Below, one piece after another: positions 38,672 through 49,889 of a stretch of DNA of 64,000 bases. The DNA comes from Lentinus brumalis (Eukaryota; Basidiomycota; Agaricomycetes; Polyporales; Polyporaceae), in NCBI GenBank assembly GCA_001792895.1, contig MARA01000018.1, positions 558,001 through 622,000 of the forward strand, read 5' to 3'. Made by a program: the position numbers and the translations under genes. Below the pieces are notes generated by a model. The model made no database searches and was not told the origin of the DNA. It saw only the letters and a program-made list of their open reading frames with translations. Position 1 is the first letter of the stretch; every line of letters starts with the position of its first letter.

Positions 38672-41282
38672 ATGGGCACGCCTGAAACATCCTCACTATA
38701 TGTCTACAATATCCCACTGGCTCTGAATCCCGCCACCTTCCATACAAGTGGCTTCGACACAGCGTTTGGCAAGTCTCGCGTCAGGCAGCATGTTCAAGAT
38801 TGCAAAGAACACATCCTTGGACCAATACCGCCGACTGCGTTCATCGAAAGATTTCTCCCATGTCCGTCTGACAAAGCCCACGTAGCGGCGAGTGGGAGGG
38901 CGTTCAGTGGTGTACCAGGTCGTGGCAAGAGTTCTTCGGACATATATGAGCCATTGGTACGTCGTCACCAATCATTCTCAGTGGCGATTGCTTGAACTTT
39001 AGCAGGTTACTGCTCTGAACTACAGGACGAAGCTCAAGTCCCGGTGTCCTGGCTTTGTGTTCGATGCGCCGAGCAGCAGTGGACGCGCGAATCCGCACGG
39101 AATCAAGGTCCCCCATGTCTGTTGTTACGCAGTAGACAACTTGGCCCTTGTAAAAGCGACTGATGGTGTCGAGCTCGGATACGCCGAGCTTTTCATTCAG
39201 GTCAGCCCGGATCCCCATCGGGATTTCTTTGCTGACCCCCCTCGGATGGTGCCACTCGCCACAGTGACTACGACTTCCTTGCGTGTCCCGAGGACCCAGA
39301 ATTGCGTGAAAAGCTTCACGACGCCCTCGGCCAACACATCGCACATACTGTTGAAATGTTCGCCCGTCAGCACCGTGTCTGCGCCTTCACGATGTCCATG
39401 TTCGGCTCTCGCGCACGCTTTCTGCGCTGGGACCGCGCGGGTTGCGTCGTGTCCGAGTCGTTCGACATTCGCACGCAACCTGATCTTCTGTGCGATATGC
39501 TGGCAGGCTTCGCGGCTGCATCACGCTACGGGCGTGGCCATGACCCGACCGTCGAAATGGCTCTCGCCGAAGAAGATATCTTCCTCGACGCTATCAAGCG
39601 CCATGTCCGGTCGCAAGTGGGCCCCGGGGAAGACGTCGATCAAGTAGTTAGACTACATCACCAAGCTGGACATGTAGTCGCAGTCAAAGTATTACACCAC
39701 CGTTTCACTGCGACCTCGGAAAACAGCCGTCGGTTCTTGATATCTCGTCCCGTCGTAACCCCTCTGACGATGGTCGGGCGAGGTACTCGGGCTACTGGGC
39801 GGTCGACACGTCCACAAATGCGGTAGTTTTCTTGAAAGATACCTGGCGGAATTGCTCGGTTCTTGAAGTAGAGGGCGAGACGCTGCGGCGACTGGGCGAT
39901 CTCGGTGTGCGTCACGTCCCGTCCCTCGTTTGGCATGGAGACATCCCTAGCCACTTTCCGGAAGAGCAGCGAAGACTGACTCGTGAGTGTTTTTCTCGTG
40001 GTATGCTATCTATCAGTCGCTCATCCGCTACAGGAAGTGACCTACAGTCGACGGTCTCACATCAGTTCGTGTCATTTCCAGGGATCTGTCAAGTCGATGG
40101 CCTGAGGATCAGCGTCTCCCAGCGATACCATTACCGCCTCGTCATGGGCACTGTCGGCAGCCCTCTGAAGACCGTTCGCGGGGCAAAGGAGCTGCTTCAC
40201 GCGACCTATGATGTACTTACCGGTATGGACCTCTCAGTCAGATCTACGTATTACGATCTTACTGACGTGCTTGCAGCGATGAGAGATGCTCTTGCGAAGG
40301 ATTCACGGCTACATAGGGACATCAGCGTCGGAAACATCGTCTTGGTGCAAGAAGAGGGGGATGTTCGGAGAGGATACCTCGTCGACTGGGATGCATCGTG
40401 CAGGATCGACGATGCCGGCTTCGCTCTCGAGGAAGGCCGTGCAGTAAGTGCATTGCATCTCTTTGGCAAGTCTCTCGAACTAATACGCTCGGCCTGAAGG
40501 GCACTTGGCAATTCATGTCAATGCGCATGCTCGATCCCAGGCAAATACACGGGAAGCAAAGATTCTTGGACGACATGGAATCGCTGCTCTACGTCGTGTT
40601 CTACTGCGCTTTGATGTGGCAGCCCCACAACCTGTCGAAGCAGGCTCTCACCGTCACGATCGCCAGTTTCTTCGACGAGATTTTCGAACGCCACCGTGGG
40701 GAGATGCACGGCGGTGCTTCCAAGCTGGCCAACGCTCTCCATCGGCAGTACACCCTGACCCTGGTATTTGACAGCGCCCCCCTTGACGACTGGATACTGA
40801 CGGTAATGGACTATCACGCCCCGCTCCCGATGGATGGGGACAAGTACAAGGATAAGTGGTCTCCCGAACAGCTAGACGCTTATTGGGCTGCTTTTCTGCA
40901 GTCCCACACCCTGGAGCCCGACAACCGCGTCGAGCACACGCTGGACATGTTCAACTACTATGGATCTCTCTCAAACTCCACTGTGTTCTCCGTCCCTTCG
41001 TCCCCGAGCCCTGGCCCTTCGTTAGGCAAACGACGACCACGCGCCGGACGCGGGGAGTCCGAGCCCTTGCCGGAGGAGCCCATCGCGAAGCGTCTCCGCT
41101 CTCGCGCGAAACCTTTCGCTCGTGGTCGTGTCTCCCCCCGCCCGAAGCGAAGCAAGCGCATCCACGAGCAGGAGAAATCAAAGCAGAGCGCTCCAAAAAA
41201 GCCTGCGACCGCACTGGTCGCTCGGTCTGCGGGGAAAGGCAAGAGGCGCGTCGCTGCGTCTGCTCGGACTGCTCGGAAGTGA
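38672..41282 (+). CDS. FunK1-type fungal protein kinase, two frame breaks
   Basis: Member of the fungal-specific FunK1 kinase family that is expanded in mushroom-forming fungi; substrate unknown. The N-terminal part reads MGTPETSSLYVYNIPLALNP. The FunK1 region follows: VCCYAVDNLALV, ELFIQVSPDPHRDFFADPP, LGQHIAHTVEMFARQHRV, FLRWDRAGCVVSESFDIRT, RRFLISRPVVTPLTMVGRGT, VFLKDTWRN, YHYRLVMGTVG, the catalytic loop RLHRDISVGNIVL, VDWDAS in the DFG position, and GTWQFMSMRML. The tail is strongly basic (KRRPRAGRG, KRLRSRAKPFARG, PKRSKR) and may be nuclear. Frame breaks: C6 run 39236-39241 needs one more C (DPPSDGATRHSDYDF). GGG at 39789-39791 needs one more G (TRGYWAVDTSTN). A 44-nt pseudo-intron could bypass the second break, but would remove conserved residues. 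It is either a gene with sequence errors or an early pseudogene. Confidence 0.85.
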
Positions 41283-41762
41283 ATCGCTTTCTTCCTGTCG
41301 CTCTGGTCCTCCCTTGTTGTCGAGCTGCCCATGTCAACATCGCTTTGTCGCTTTCGTTGTGCTTTCGTTACTATTTGTCCCTTGCTACCCGCTGTTACAA
41401 TTTATACCATTATTTCGTCCTGCTATAAGCCACTTCGCGGTCGATGCGTCTTTCCCTCCCCGATGTCCTCTAGGATCTATGGTCTTTATTTCGATCATTA
41501 CGAGATATGCCGAATTCGAACCTGTGGACACTAGATATGCCTTCGTTCACGGGGGCTCTAAACTGATAAGCGGAGGCAAATGGCTCTATCCCACCGAAGG
41601 ACTAAGACGCAACGCTGGGAATCGAAGCTCAGCCGTTCAGAGGTGTGACATATGTTCCGAGTAATGCATTGGGTGATGAGCAAGATAGTGTACATGGGTC
41701 CACACGACGATAGCACGCACGAATCGAAGGAAGGCAGGGAAGACGCCAAAGAGGACATGCCT
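41283..41762. other. Intergenic between convergent FunK1 and TAF11
   Basis: 480 bp of T-rich 3' flank with no supported gene. Confidence 0.5.
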
Positions 41763-42786
41763 TCATCGCACGAAGAGGCGTTTCGACCTCAAGGGTCGCG
41801 CTGCGCCGACTCGCCCAGTCTCCTCTTGATACATCCGGTACGCTTCGCGCAAGTGATCAGGAGACAACGGCCCTGATTCTCCTCGCCGCGCTTGCACGCT
41901 GCGGGCTGTTGCGGACGCTCATGAACGAATGATTTGTGTGTATGGGCGAGGACTGACCTTTCTCGACAATTTCGCCTACGAACACCTTCGAGAAACCAGC
42001 GACCACCTGGGCAACAGGTTGCGATACTTGCTGGCCTGTTGCTTGTTGGATGACCTGCATGCGCATCATTGAGCAAGACGGGATACACGTAGAGAGCTGA
42101 CTTCGTACCTTCCGCACCGCCTGCTTCGGGAGCGCATGTCTGCGATATGCTTCGAAACGATCATACTGCTCGGGACTGAAGTTGTCCATGAGGACCCTGC
42201 AATCGAGCGCATGTAATCAGTCCCAAGCGCGGGAGGCAGGCTTTACAACCACGCACTTCAGGTTATCTTTCGACTGGCTTTGCCATGACAGTTGCGCCGA
42301 GTAGTCATCATCGGCCATCGCAGGCAGAAGCTCATCCTCCCCATCCCCATCTTCTTCACCTGCAGGGGCGCCATTTGGGGCGGTGCCACCAGCTCCAGAC
42401 GGACCAGGAGTCCCATTCTCTGCTCCTGCGGCTGAGGTGGATGCAGCTGGTTGCGTACCTGGAAGACTGAGACCCTGCAACGCTGCTTGTGCGTCCTGGC
42501 TAGGTGCAGGTGTCGTCCTCCCGCCAGCAGAGCTGGATCCTGCAGCAGGCCCGCCAACAAGCTGCGTGTCAGCCCATTGCAGCCCGCTCTGTGATTGCGA
42601 CGGCTGAGATGCGGTTGGGGTCTGTGGGGTGCTCGCGTTCGCTGTTGCGTTCTTGGGTTTGCGACCGCGTTTCGCGCCTGTCCCGCGCGTCGCAGGGGCT
42701 CCGCCGCGCGACGGTGCTGGAGTCGATGGGTTAGCGGGGATGAAGGAGCGTTCGGGCACCGGATAGTTCGCGAATGGTGAGCTCAT
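41763..42786 (-). CDS. TAF11: Transcription initiation factor TFIID subunit 11
   Basis: TFIID subunit that pairs with TAF13 through a histone fold and contacts TFIIA/TBP in RNA polymerase II initiation. Four exons. The first encodes a low-complexity N-terminus (MSSPFANYPVPERSFIP, KRGRKPKNATANASTPQTP, then Ser/Pro/Gly/Ala and an acidic EEDGDGEDELLPAMADDD). The conserved hTAFII28 domain follows: MDNFSPEQYDRFEAYRRHAL, PKQAVRK, IQQATGQQVSQPVAQVVAG, FSKVFVGEIVEK, GPLSPDHLREAYRMYQEETG. The stop is TGA at 41763-41765. Start at ATG 42786. Divergent from the C2H2 gene with only 215 bp between start codons. Confidence 0.92.
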
Positions 42787-43001
42787 TCCGACAACAATGA
42801 GAAGTTGTTGAGCGACGTTGGCGGTGGTCAGACAGCAAAAGTGCTGAGGGCGGAGAAACGATCGTTGTGGTTGCGGTCCAGAAGCGCGAGCGCCGGCGCC
42901 GACGTCGTGGGCACAAGGCTCGCGAACGCTGCTCTTCTTTGTTAACCCCCCTTCGGACTCTCGTTCATTCCTCCGACGCTCACCTCGCTCGTTCAACTGC
43001 T
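42787..43001. promoter_or_regulatory. Short divergent promoter (TAF11 / C2H2 gene)
   Basis: 215 bp separate two head-to-head start codons. Transcription of both genes must start in or next to this interval. No TATA box seen. Confidence 0.55.
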
Positions 43002-44252
43002 ATGGCGCGCAGTGTCTATAGTCCTAGTCCCTCACCCAGCCTTCGGTCAATCACCGACTTCTCCGACTCCTCTGACGATGATGCCGGTTCATACGGAGAG
43101 GCTGCAGAATATGGAGGCTCAGCATCGAGACCAGGTTCCCCGGTCACGGCAGACACGAGTATGACAGTAGAGGAACAGGAGGCGGACACGATGACTTGCC
43201 AGTGGGAGGACTGCGGGAGGGTCTTCAATCACCTACCGACCCTCATTGACCACATACACAACGGTGCGCAGCTCAGCAGGTCATGTCCCTCGTCCCTGGA
43301 AGCCTGACGGAGCGGCCAGACCATATTGGAGTGCACAAGTCCAACTACACTTGCGAATGGGCGGGATGCGTCCGCCGCGGGATTGCTCAGACCTCACGTT
43401 TTGCATTGATCTCACACATACGGTCCCATACGGGAGAGAAGCCCTTCACATGTCCACGACCAGGTGCGTTACTTTCTTGTATGGTTCTAGACGTGAGCAT
43501 GCATGTACATGTTCCGCGGGGGCGGGTGCTTGCCATGGTCGACCCGGGCTAACATCCTGGTATACAGAATGTGACAAGTCCTTCACGCGTTCCGACGCGC
43601 TGGCGAAACACATGCGGATACAGCACAATATCTCCCCTCCATTACCTGGTCGCGGCGGGAACAGAAAGCGCAAGCGCGAGGAACCAGAGGCCGCGGTGAC
43701 CCATCCGCCGGACCCATACGGCTACTCGACGTTCAAGGTCGAGCAGCAAGCGAACGACGAAGAGGAGTTCCGCGTGTCGCCCGTAGAGGGCGGCGGTCCC
43801 AATTCGCGGCTCCCCCAGACTCCGGCGCGACAATTCTCACCAGAGCCCGGCAACTTCGAGTATGACCCCGAGGACGAGCTTCCGCAACACCTGCTTCGGC
43901 AGGCAGACCCGGCGACGGGCCTAATCATGGGTCGCTCTCATACGCAAGTTCGCTACATGTTGATGAAGGCGAAGCATCGTTGGGCGGTCGAGCAGCACGA
44001 GGCGCTCGTGGAGGAGCTGCGTGTCTTGCGGCACGAGGAGAAGTGCTGGAAGGAGCGGAAGGATGCACTTCTGGACGAGCTGCTGAGGAAACAATTCGGG
44101 TGAGTTGTTTCAGGCTTCCCGAGGGACACTGACACTGACCATACCTTCCTACATACAGTCCACAAGCCGAGCAGCTTACCAATCCGCTGCTCATGGCGGC
44201 CCAGAACACATACGTGTACCAGCCAGAGCGAGAGGAGGACCCGTACGCATAG
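43002..44252 (+). CDS. GLI-like C2H2 zinc-finger protein
   Basis: Nuclear DNA- or chromatin-associated factor. The Ser/Asp-rich start is MARSVYSPSPSPSLRSITDF. Zinc-finger units are MTCQWEDCGRVFNHLPTLID with HIHNDHIG, YTCEWAGCVRRGIAQTSRFA with HIRSHTGEKPF, and TCPRPECDKSFTRSDALAKH with RIQH. The CxWxxC spacing is of GLI/ZIC type. A Lys/Arg nuclear signal (RKRKREEP) follows, then a helical C-terminal part (GRSHTQVRYMLMKAKHRWAV, HEEKCWKERKDALLDELL). Splicing at GTGCGC near 43264 and at about 43464-43567 joins the fingers exactly. The ending is QPEREEDPYA with TAG at 44250-44252. It could correspond to an INO80-associated Iec1-type protein, but that is only a guess from the finger arrangement. 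Confidence 0.82.
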
Positions 44253-44619
44253 CCAACCCCTACGCGTTATCGCCCTGCCTTTGCTCTCGGACGCTGCTTT
44301 CTGTACCAGTATGTCCTGCTATACCACTCTACTGTATACTATGGACCAGGTTGATCACTTTGTTGACGCCCACGAGCATGTTGAGACGATGGCACTGCAA
44401 AACCGTAGGAACAATGCAAGTCCAACAAATAGGCGCCTCGGCTGTGTTGTTTGATGGGCCTTTCCCAAAAGGGCGAACAAGGATGTCGGTCCTTGCGCTG
44501 TGCCACCGGCCACTGCACTTGTACTCTAACCTCGACCTGCAACCACTACTGTCTCCCAGCTGCATACCTTTCTGCGTTGACGCAGGAGTTCAAGCCGTTC
44601 TTCACTCGATATACCCGTT
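44253..44619. other. Intergenic, 367 bp
   Basis: Region between two tandem plus-strand genes. No small gene was recognised. Confidence 0.5.
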
Positions 44620-46689
44620 ATGGCACCTCTCAAGCGTCACGACACCAGTACTCTAACCACGTCCGACCAAGAGATCCCGATCGCGACGTCGGACTCCATG
44701 GGCTATTTGCCTGTGCGTCGGAGCTCTCGCGTGAGCCGCTCGCCCATCGCGGTCAGCTCCAGCTCTCGTGGCCGTCGACCGTCAGTCCAGGCGATGCATT
44801 CACCGAGGGTCCCAACCACTATCCAAACCACCCCGCCACGGCCACCACCACGCTCGCGCAAGGGTAAGGGCCACCGGCGCACCGAGTCGGTCTCAGAAGA
44901 TCCCAATATGTCGCTCTTCCGAAACCCTTCCTACGTGGCTCCAGAACTAGGTGCGTTTCGCGCCTCGTCGAGCCTACCTTTGCCGTCCTGAACACCATTT
45001 GGTGTCTCCACCGACAGAAATACCGTCCGACTGTCCCGAGGCGCTGCTTCGTCCGCCTTCTACGCACTCACAAACCCCTCTCCAAACGCCTCCTGCCTCA
45101 AGGCGCCAGCAGCCTCGCCGCCGGTCACCTCCCCCGCCTGGGCCATCCTTTCATGGGCGCCAGCCACAGGCTCACATCCCTGCTCCTCCAGCACAAGAGG
45201 AGCCATGGGACGACGACGACGACGAATATAATGTCCAGCTGCCCTTCACGACAGAGACCGGCCTCGTGTACGACTACCCGCCGCCAAACCCCGAGGACCC
45301 GCACTGGTTCGAGGACATGCATGGCAACTTAGAGGCCGACGGCTACATTAAGAAGCTCCTCAAAGACATCAAGACTATCGTGGCCGCGAGGCTCTACCAG
45401 TCGACGATCATCGAGCTCGAGCTGAAGGACCTGGCTAATAATTACCAGAAGATGCTCGGCAGGATCGGGCAGCAGGAAGGCAAGGAGTTCGAGAATTTCT
45501 TGCGCCGGGAGGCGGGAATGTTGGTGATGCCGGAACTTCATTATGCAGGCGTCGTACGGTCTTTGCCGCGACCACAGCCGCAACAACAGCCGCAACAACA
45601 GCCGCAACAACAGCCGCAACAACAGCCGCAACAACAGCCGCAACAACAGCCGCAACAACGGCTGCAACCACAAACGCGCCCTGCGCAAACGCGGCCTGTG
45701 CAGCCGCGACCTGTGCAGCCGGACGAGGATGTGTTCAATACGCCGAATGTCACGAGAGGGTGAGCCTTGTCCTTATGCTGGTCCTTTCTGGACACAGATC
45801 TAATGCCTTCTGTGTCGTATTCAGCGCGCCTACAGCACAGGTCATCGAGCAAGATGAGCACGAACAGGTCGCCACCGAGCCGGCCGAGCCTCGCTCCAGC
45901 TCCCCGGTCAGCTCCCCATCCAATGGCGCGTCCTTCCGGGCGCAGAAACGTCGTATCGAGGCTGCCTCCTCAATTGAGAGCTTCGTCCATTTCCCGACGA
46001 GCAAGCGGCGCCGGACCACCCCGGGTCCCACTTTCCGCTACTCTCCCCTCCCGCCCTCGTCGCCCCCTCCGTATTCCTCGAGCAGCGTGTCTGGATCTCC
46101 ACGTCCTCCTGCCGCCGCCCGTCTCTCTCCCATCGCCGAAGTCGAAGCGCCAACCGAGGTCGGCGTCGTCGACAGCGACCCTGCCTGGGTGCCGAACGAC
46201 AGCAATGCGGAGAACATCGACCTCGATGGCCACGCGGTCGAGGAAGTCGTCGCTGATGCGCAGAAGGCGAAGGGGACTCCCCTCAAGACTGCTCCACATC
46301 CGCGTTCGACGCCGCCCGAGGTCGTCTGCGCACGAATTGAGGCGATATATCCGTACTACGTCCCGCCGTGCTCGAGCGAGATGGACATCCCGATGGCGTG
46401 GCCGCCCCGTTCAGACGAGGTCGATGGCGAGCAGGACGATGGCGAGCCGGAGGCGGGCACGAGTGCGGGCGGCAGCGTGAGCGCCGCGCTCGCGAGGGCG
46501 AAGAAGGGTAAGGAAAAGGAAAAGTTTCCCGCACGCGCTCCGGAAGATCCTCTCGTTATCGCCGCTAGAAAATTCTGGGTTAAAGATGCGAGCCCGGGCC
46601 CTGCAAACCCGTTGGCGTTTAGGAAGTATACGCGGAAGGAGGAGGAGGAAGCACGGTGGCCGGCGTATAACTCGGACCTGATCTCCTGA
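44620..46689 (+). CDS. Hypothetical protein with PQQQ repeat
   Basis: Not recognised. Exons 44620-44950, 45018-45759 and 45825-46689 join in frame to about 645 residues. The N-terminus is basic and Ser/Pro-rich. A more ordered central part reads YNVQLPFTTETGLVYDYPPP, EDPHWFEDMHGNLEADGYIK and YQSTIIELELKDLANNYQKM, predicted helical. Seven PQQQ units come next, then RxxxPxQTRP-like repeats. The C-terminal third has KRRIEAASSIESFVHFPTSK, KRRRTTPGP (a nuclear signal), Ser/Pro-rich linkers, a conserved-looking IEAIYPYYVPPCSSEMDIPM, and the end ARKFWVKDASPGPANPLAFR. Nuclear localisation is inferred from the basic motifs. Function unknown. Confidence 0.72.
45578..45661 (+). repeat. 12-bp coding minisatellite (CCGCAACAACAG)
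   Basis: Six exact copies and a seventh changed copy in phase with the reading frame, encoding PQQQ units. Because the unit is 12 bp, copy-number changes keep the frame. Confidence 0.95.
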
Positions 46690-47160
46690 GCACTTTAGCT
46701 TTCTGATTTTCAGTACTTACTTATCTGCTTGTTGTGCTTGTTTGAGCTGTTCGGCGTGTAGTTTCCTATATGTACTCTTTGTAGAACTGTTGTAGAATCA
46801 GTGATCAATGTATCAGCTTCATTTGTACTACGGAAGAGTCACGTCTCAACTCTCAGTAGGCACAAACCCCTCACACCTGAACGTGTGACACATAGTATGA
46901 GACTACAACTTTCAGGTGGCTCATTCCGTCGACACGGAGCGCAACGAGCGCTTCAGCTCAGGTTAGCCTCTTGTCTGCTTCCACGTTCGATATCCGAGCA
47001 CCAGGTCCGCACAGTTCTCGGCAGTTCCACCTCAAGCCTCAGCACGTTGTCGATTGGCTTGTTGGTAGCGCATCATCAGTATCTGAAAGTATCGCATATT
47101 CGAGACTTCGAACCCGGTCGACAACCACCACTGAAGTTTCTTTGTGCTACCTTCAAGATC
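46690..47160. other. Intergenic, 471 bp
   Basis: Upstream region of the first member of the tandem paralogue pair. An open frame continues upstream of its ATG, but it has no protein-like features. Confidence 0.45.
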
Positions 47161-47938
47161 ATGACATCGTCACTCTCTGTCAAGCCGAAAATGCCCCCTG
47201 CTGTGCCCGCTGTCGTCTGCACAGGCTTCGACATCACACCTGCGTTGCAGCACTACTTCCAGGTCGGCCACAAGATTGACGTAGTCCAGTTGCTCAATGA
47301 GGCCTTGGCGGGCGAGGAGGACGATCTGGACTTATACGACAATGACGCGGACAGAAATCTCTACGCGTTGGACCGAGAAACCGCGCTTGTGTTGTCTCTG
47401 CAAGAACATCTCCGTCGTGTCCGCGAAGACGCTCCAGTAGAGGACAGAGAGGTCCTTGAGATCCCGTATTGTGAGTCTCTTATCAGGCTTTTATCCTTGT
47501 ATGTGGGATTCGTCTGATCAACCGTACAGCTTATGAGAAACGCTTCCCGGACAACTACCACGCACGCCTGTTCGTGCCTACGGGCGCGTATGCTCGGGAA
47601 CTGGACAAGTCGGGGGCACTCGCGACGCCCCCCGAGACAGACGTGAAGGCCATCAAGTCTTTCATAGAATGCGCTAATCGCCTTCTACCGGACGACGCGG
47701 CACGCGAGAGGGCAGGTCTCAAGTTGGAGGACTTGCAGTATACCATTCGGTACCCGCGAGAACTCAGATTTCCATTCTACCGGGAGACTCGGCGCGAGGT
47801 TCGTTGGTGTCTACAACCACCCTGTGTATCTGATCCCGCGTTGTCCGTATGCTGACTTATGACCTTCGTTGCCTGCAGAATCGTCTGCCTCCGCGTCCTG
47901 TGCGGGAAATCCTCAAGAACGTCTCCCGGGGCCAGTAG
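47161..47938 (+). CDS. Hypothetical protein, tandem paralogue A
   Basis: Unknown family, about 215 residues in three exons. The paralogue begins at the position of the second ATG here (47191, MPPAVPAVVCTGFDITPAL), so 47191 is a credible alternative start. Conserved blocks: VGHKIDVVQLLNEALAGEED, ALDRETALVLSLQEHLRRV, EDREVLEIPY, then after intron 1 FVPTGAYAREL, SFIECANRLLPDDAARERAG, LKLEDLQYTIRYPREL, and after intron 2 NRLPPRPVREILKNVSRG. Soluble, acidic, no signal peptide or membrane helix. Intron positions match those of paralogue B exactly. No function can be named. Confidence 0.72.
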
Positions 47939-48166
47939 TTGACTCGCTCATCGCCCGAGACTCCGTTGTATGATACGTAAGATATTGGCAGTGTGTATGG
48001 ATCATCATCGTATGGAAGAGTTGTAACTTGTGAGAATTATGTCGCTGGTAGCTTTCGCGTAAGTACTCTACTACTTGAGACTCCGACACCCGCCGTTGGC
48101 GACATCTGATTCTCTATTGTGCCACCCATCATCCTTGTTGTTCTCTGACCGCTCCGTCTCTTGAAG

Positions 48167-48903
48167 ATGCCTCCAGCCGTCCCTTCTGTCGTCTGCACAG
48201 GCTACGACATCACATATGCGTTGCGGCGCTACCTCGAGGTCGGCCACAACATAGACGTAGTCCAATTGCTCAACGAAGCCTTGGCGGGCACGGAGGAGGA
48301 TCCGAAGGACTACGTCAGTGCCAACGACGCAGTTATGCATGCGCTGGATCGGGAGACGGCTCTGGTGGAGTCTCTGCAAGAACATTTCGAGCGTATCATC
48401 GAAAACGCCCCAGCAGAGGACAAAGAAGTGCTCGAAATCCCGTACTGTGAGTCCCAGACGCGGCTTCTCAGGGATTCGTCTGACCAGCCTGCCAGCTTAT
48501 GACAAGCGACTTCCAGACAACTGGCACACATTCCTGATTGTCCCTACCGGCGCATATGCTGTGGCACAGTACAAGGCGAGGGCTGTCAAGACGCCCCCTG
48601 AGAAAGACTCGAAGGCTATCGAGTCCTTCATCGAATGCGCTAACCGCCTTCTGCCGGACGACGCGGCGCGCGAGAGGGCAGGTCTCAAGCTGGAAGATAT
48701 GCAGTATACCGCCCGGTACCCGCGAGAACTCCGGCCACCTAGCTTTATCAGGTCTAAGTTGCGGCGCGAGGTCCGTTAGGCTCCCAATTACCTGCTGTGT
48801 CCGATCCCCCCGCCTTCCATCTGCTGACGTATACTAACCTTTGTTGCAGAACCGTCTACATCCTCGTCCTGTGCGGGAATTTCTCAAGAGTATGTCCGAA
48901 TAG
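48167..48903 (+). CDS. Hypothetical protein, tandem paralogue B
   Basis: Second copy, 228 bp downstream of copy A in the same orientation, about 205 residues. It starts MPPAVPSVVCTGYDITYALR and keeps VGHNIDVVQLLNEALAGTEE, ALDRETALVESLQEHFERI, EDKEVLEIPY, IVPTGAYAVAQY, SFIECANRLLPDDAARERAG, LKLEDMQYTARYPREL and NRLHPRPVREFLKSMSE. Both introns sit at the same codons as in copy A. The C-terminal half is almost identical to A, while the acidic loop after ALAG differs in sequence and length. Both frames are intact, so both copies are probably functional. Confidence 0.72.
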
Positions 48904-49249
48904 TCTCAAGGACACGAAGTAGCCGTCCATTGTCCCGTTGTATGATGTGCAAGTACGTCTTTTATCATATTTGGAAGAGGAGCGAGCCCAACACCGTCCC
49001 GAGCGCGTAACGCATCTTGGGCCTGTGGCATCAACTTGTTGAACCAGTGCGCTAGTAGCGGTCATCAGGCGGCAGCCTTCGTCGCATTTTGCTCTTGACC
49101 ATGAACCGACGCATCCTCGAGTTTTCTTTCTGCTCATACGCACGCCCCAGAGATGTAAGCTCTTGATGTCGGTTGCGAGCGGGAGCGGGATCACTATCTT
49201 AGCCAGGATTTCAATCCGTACTAGTAAAAAATTGATCCCATACATGTTA
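48904..49249. other. Intergenic, includes tRNA 3' terminator
   Basis: 346 bp between paralogue B and the first tRNA-Met gene. On the minus strand a T6 run (plus A6 near 49226-49231) is a good RNA polymerase III terminator for that tRNA. Confidence 0.5.
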
Positions 49250-49350
49250 TGCTCGGAATGAGGATCGAACTCATGACCTCAGGATTGCCCACCTAGGTGG
49301 TCATACTCAACGTATGAGACCTGCGCTCTAACCAACTGAGCCATCCAAGC
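49250..49350 (-). tRNA. tRNA-Met(CAU), intron-containing, copy 1
   Basis: Full cloverleaf after removal of a 27-nt intron. Acceptor GCTTGGA/TCCGAGC with discriminator A, D arm GCTC/GAGC, anticodon arm CAGGT-CTCATAA-TCCTG, T arm ATGAG/CTCAT. The U31-U39 mismatch in the anticodon stem is also present in yeast elongator tRNA-Met, so this is elongator rather than initiator. The intron follows A37. It pairs GTATG with the anticodon-side CATAC and forms a second hairpin CCACC/GGTGG. T6 terminator downstream on the minus strand. Confidence 0.93.
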
Positions 49351-49889
49351 TTACAGCGTTAACGCCTAGACAGGATCCGGAATTAGACAGGGAAACGCCA
49401 GTGGAGAGTTTGGAGACGTCAACACCGTTGTCTCAGTGTCCTCTGTATACACGAAGCATCAAGTACATCAAGAATAAGACGAAGTACGACCCCCTTTCAT
49501 GAGCTAGGTTACGCCAAGTTACGCCTCATCATGTCGGAGGCAGGCGATGATGTCACGCGAGTGGGCGCTTTGGGGCAAGCACCGCGCGGGGGACGCGTTC
49601 ATATGGTCCGTTCAGCCGAGCCACTGCCACCTCCATCCCGCCTTGCTTCAGTCCTTCGTCCTCACTCTCCCGGTCGGCGTCCACAATATCTTCTCAACTC
49701 CTATTGTGCATGGTCCGACTGCTTTACACGTGAATTTTAACTGCTCAGGTCTCCTCCATATCCTCATACACACTCGACATATCTCTCTGCATTTGAACAC
49801 TACACTCCACGTCCACACTTTGTAATATCCTCTGCATCTCAACGCCGCTCACGATCACGATACACACACGAACGTAACGACACCTCGGA
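49351..49889. other. Intergenic upstream of Rab gene
   Basis: 539 bp holding the tRNA copy 1 upstream flank and the Rab promoter and 5' UTR. A CACGTG word lies near 49727. No gene was seen. Confidence 0.45.

Noticed and set aside
39784..39827. 44-nt intron bridging the second FunK1 break
   Set aside because: It would keep frame but delete the conserved GYWAVDTSTN segment present in the family. A one-base indel explains the data better.
45329..45688. Antisense ORFs with Leu/Arg, Cys/Gly or Val/Ala repeats opposite the PQQQ repeat
   Set aside because: Artefacts of reading a minisatellite in the reverse frames.
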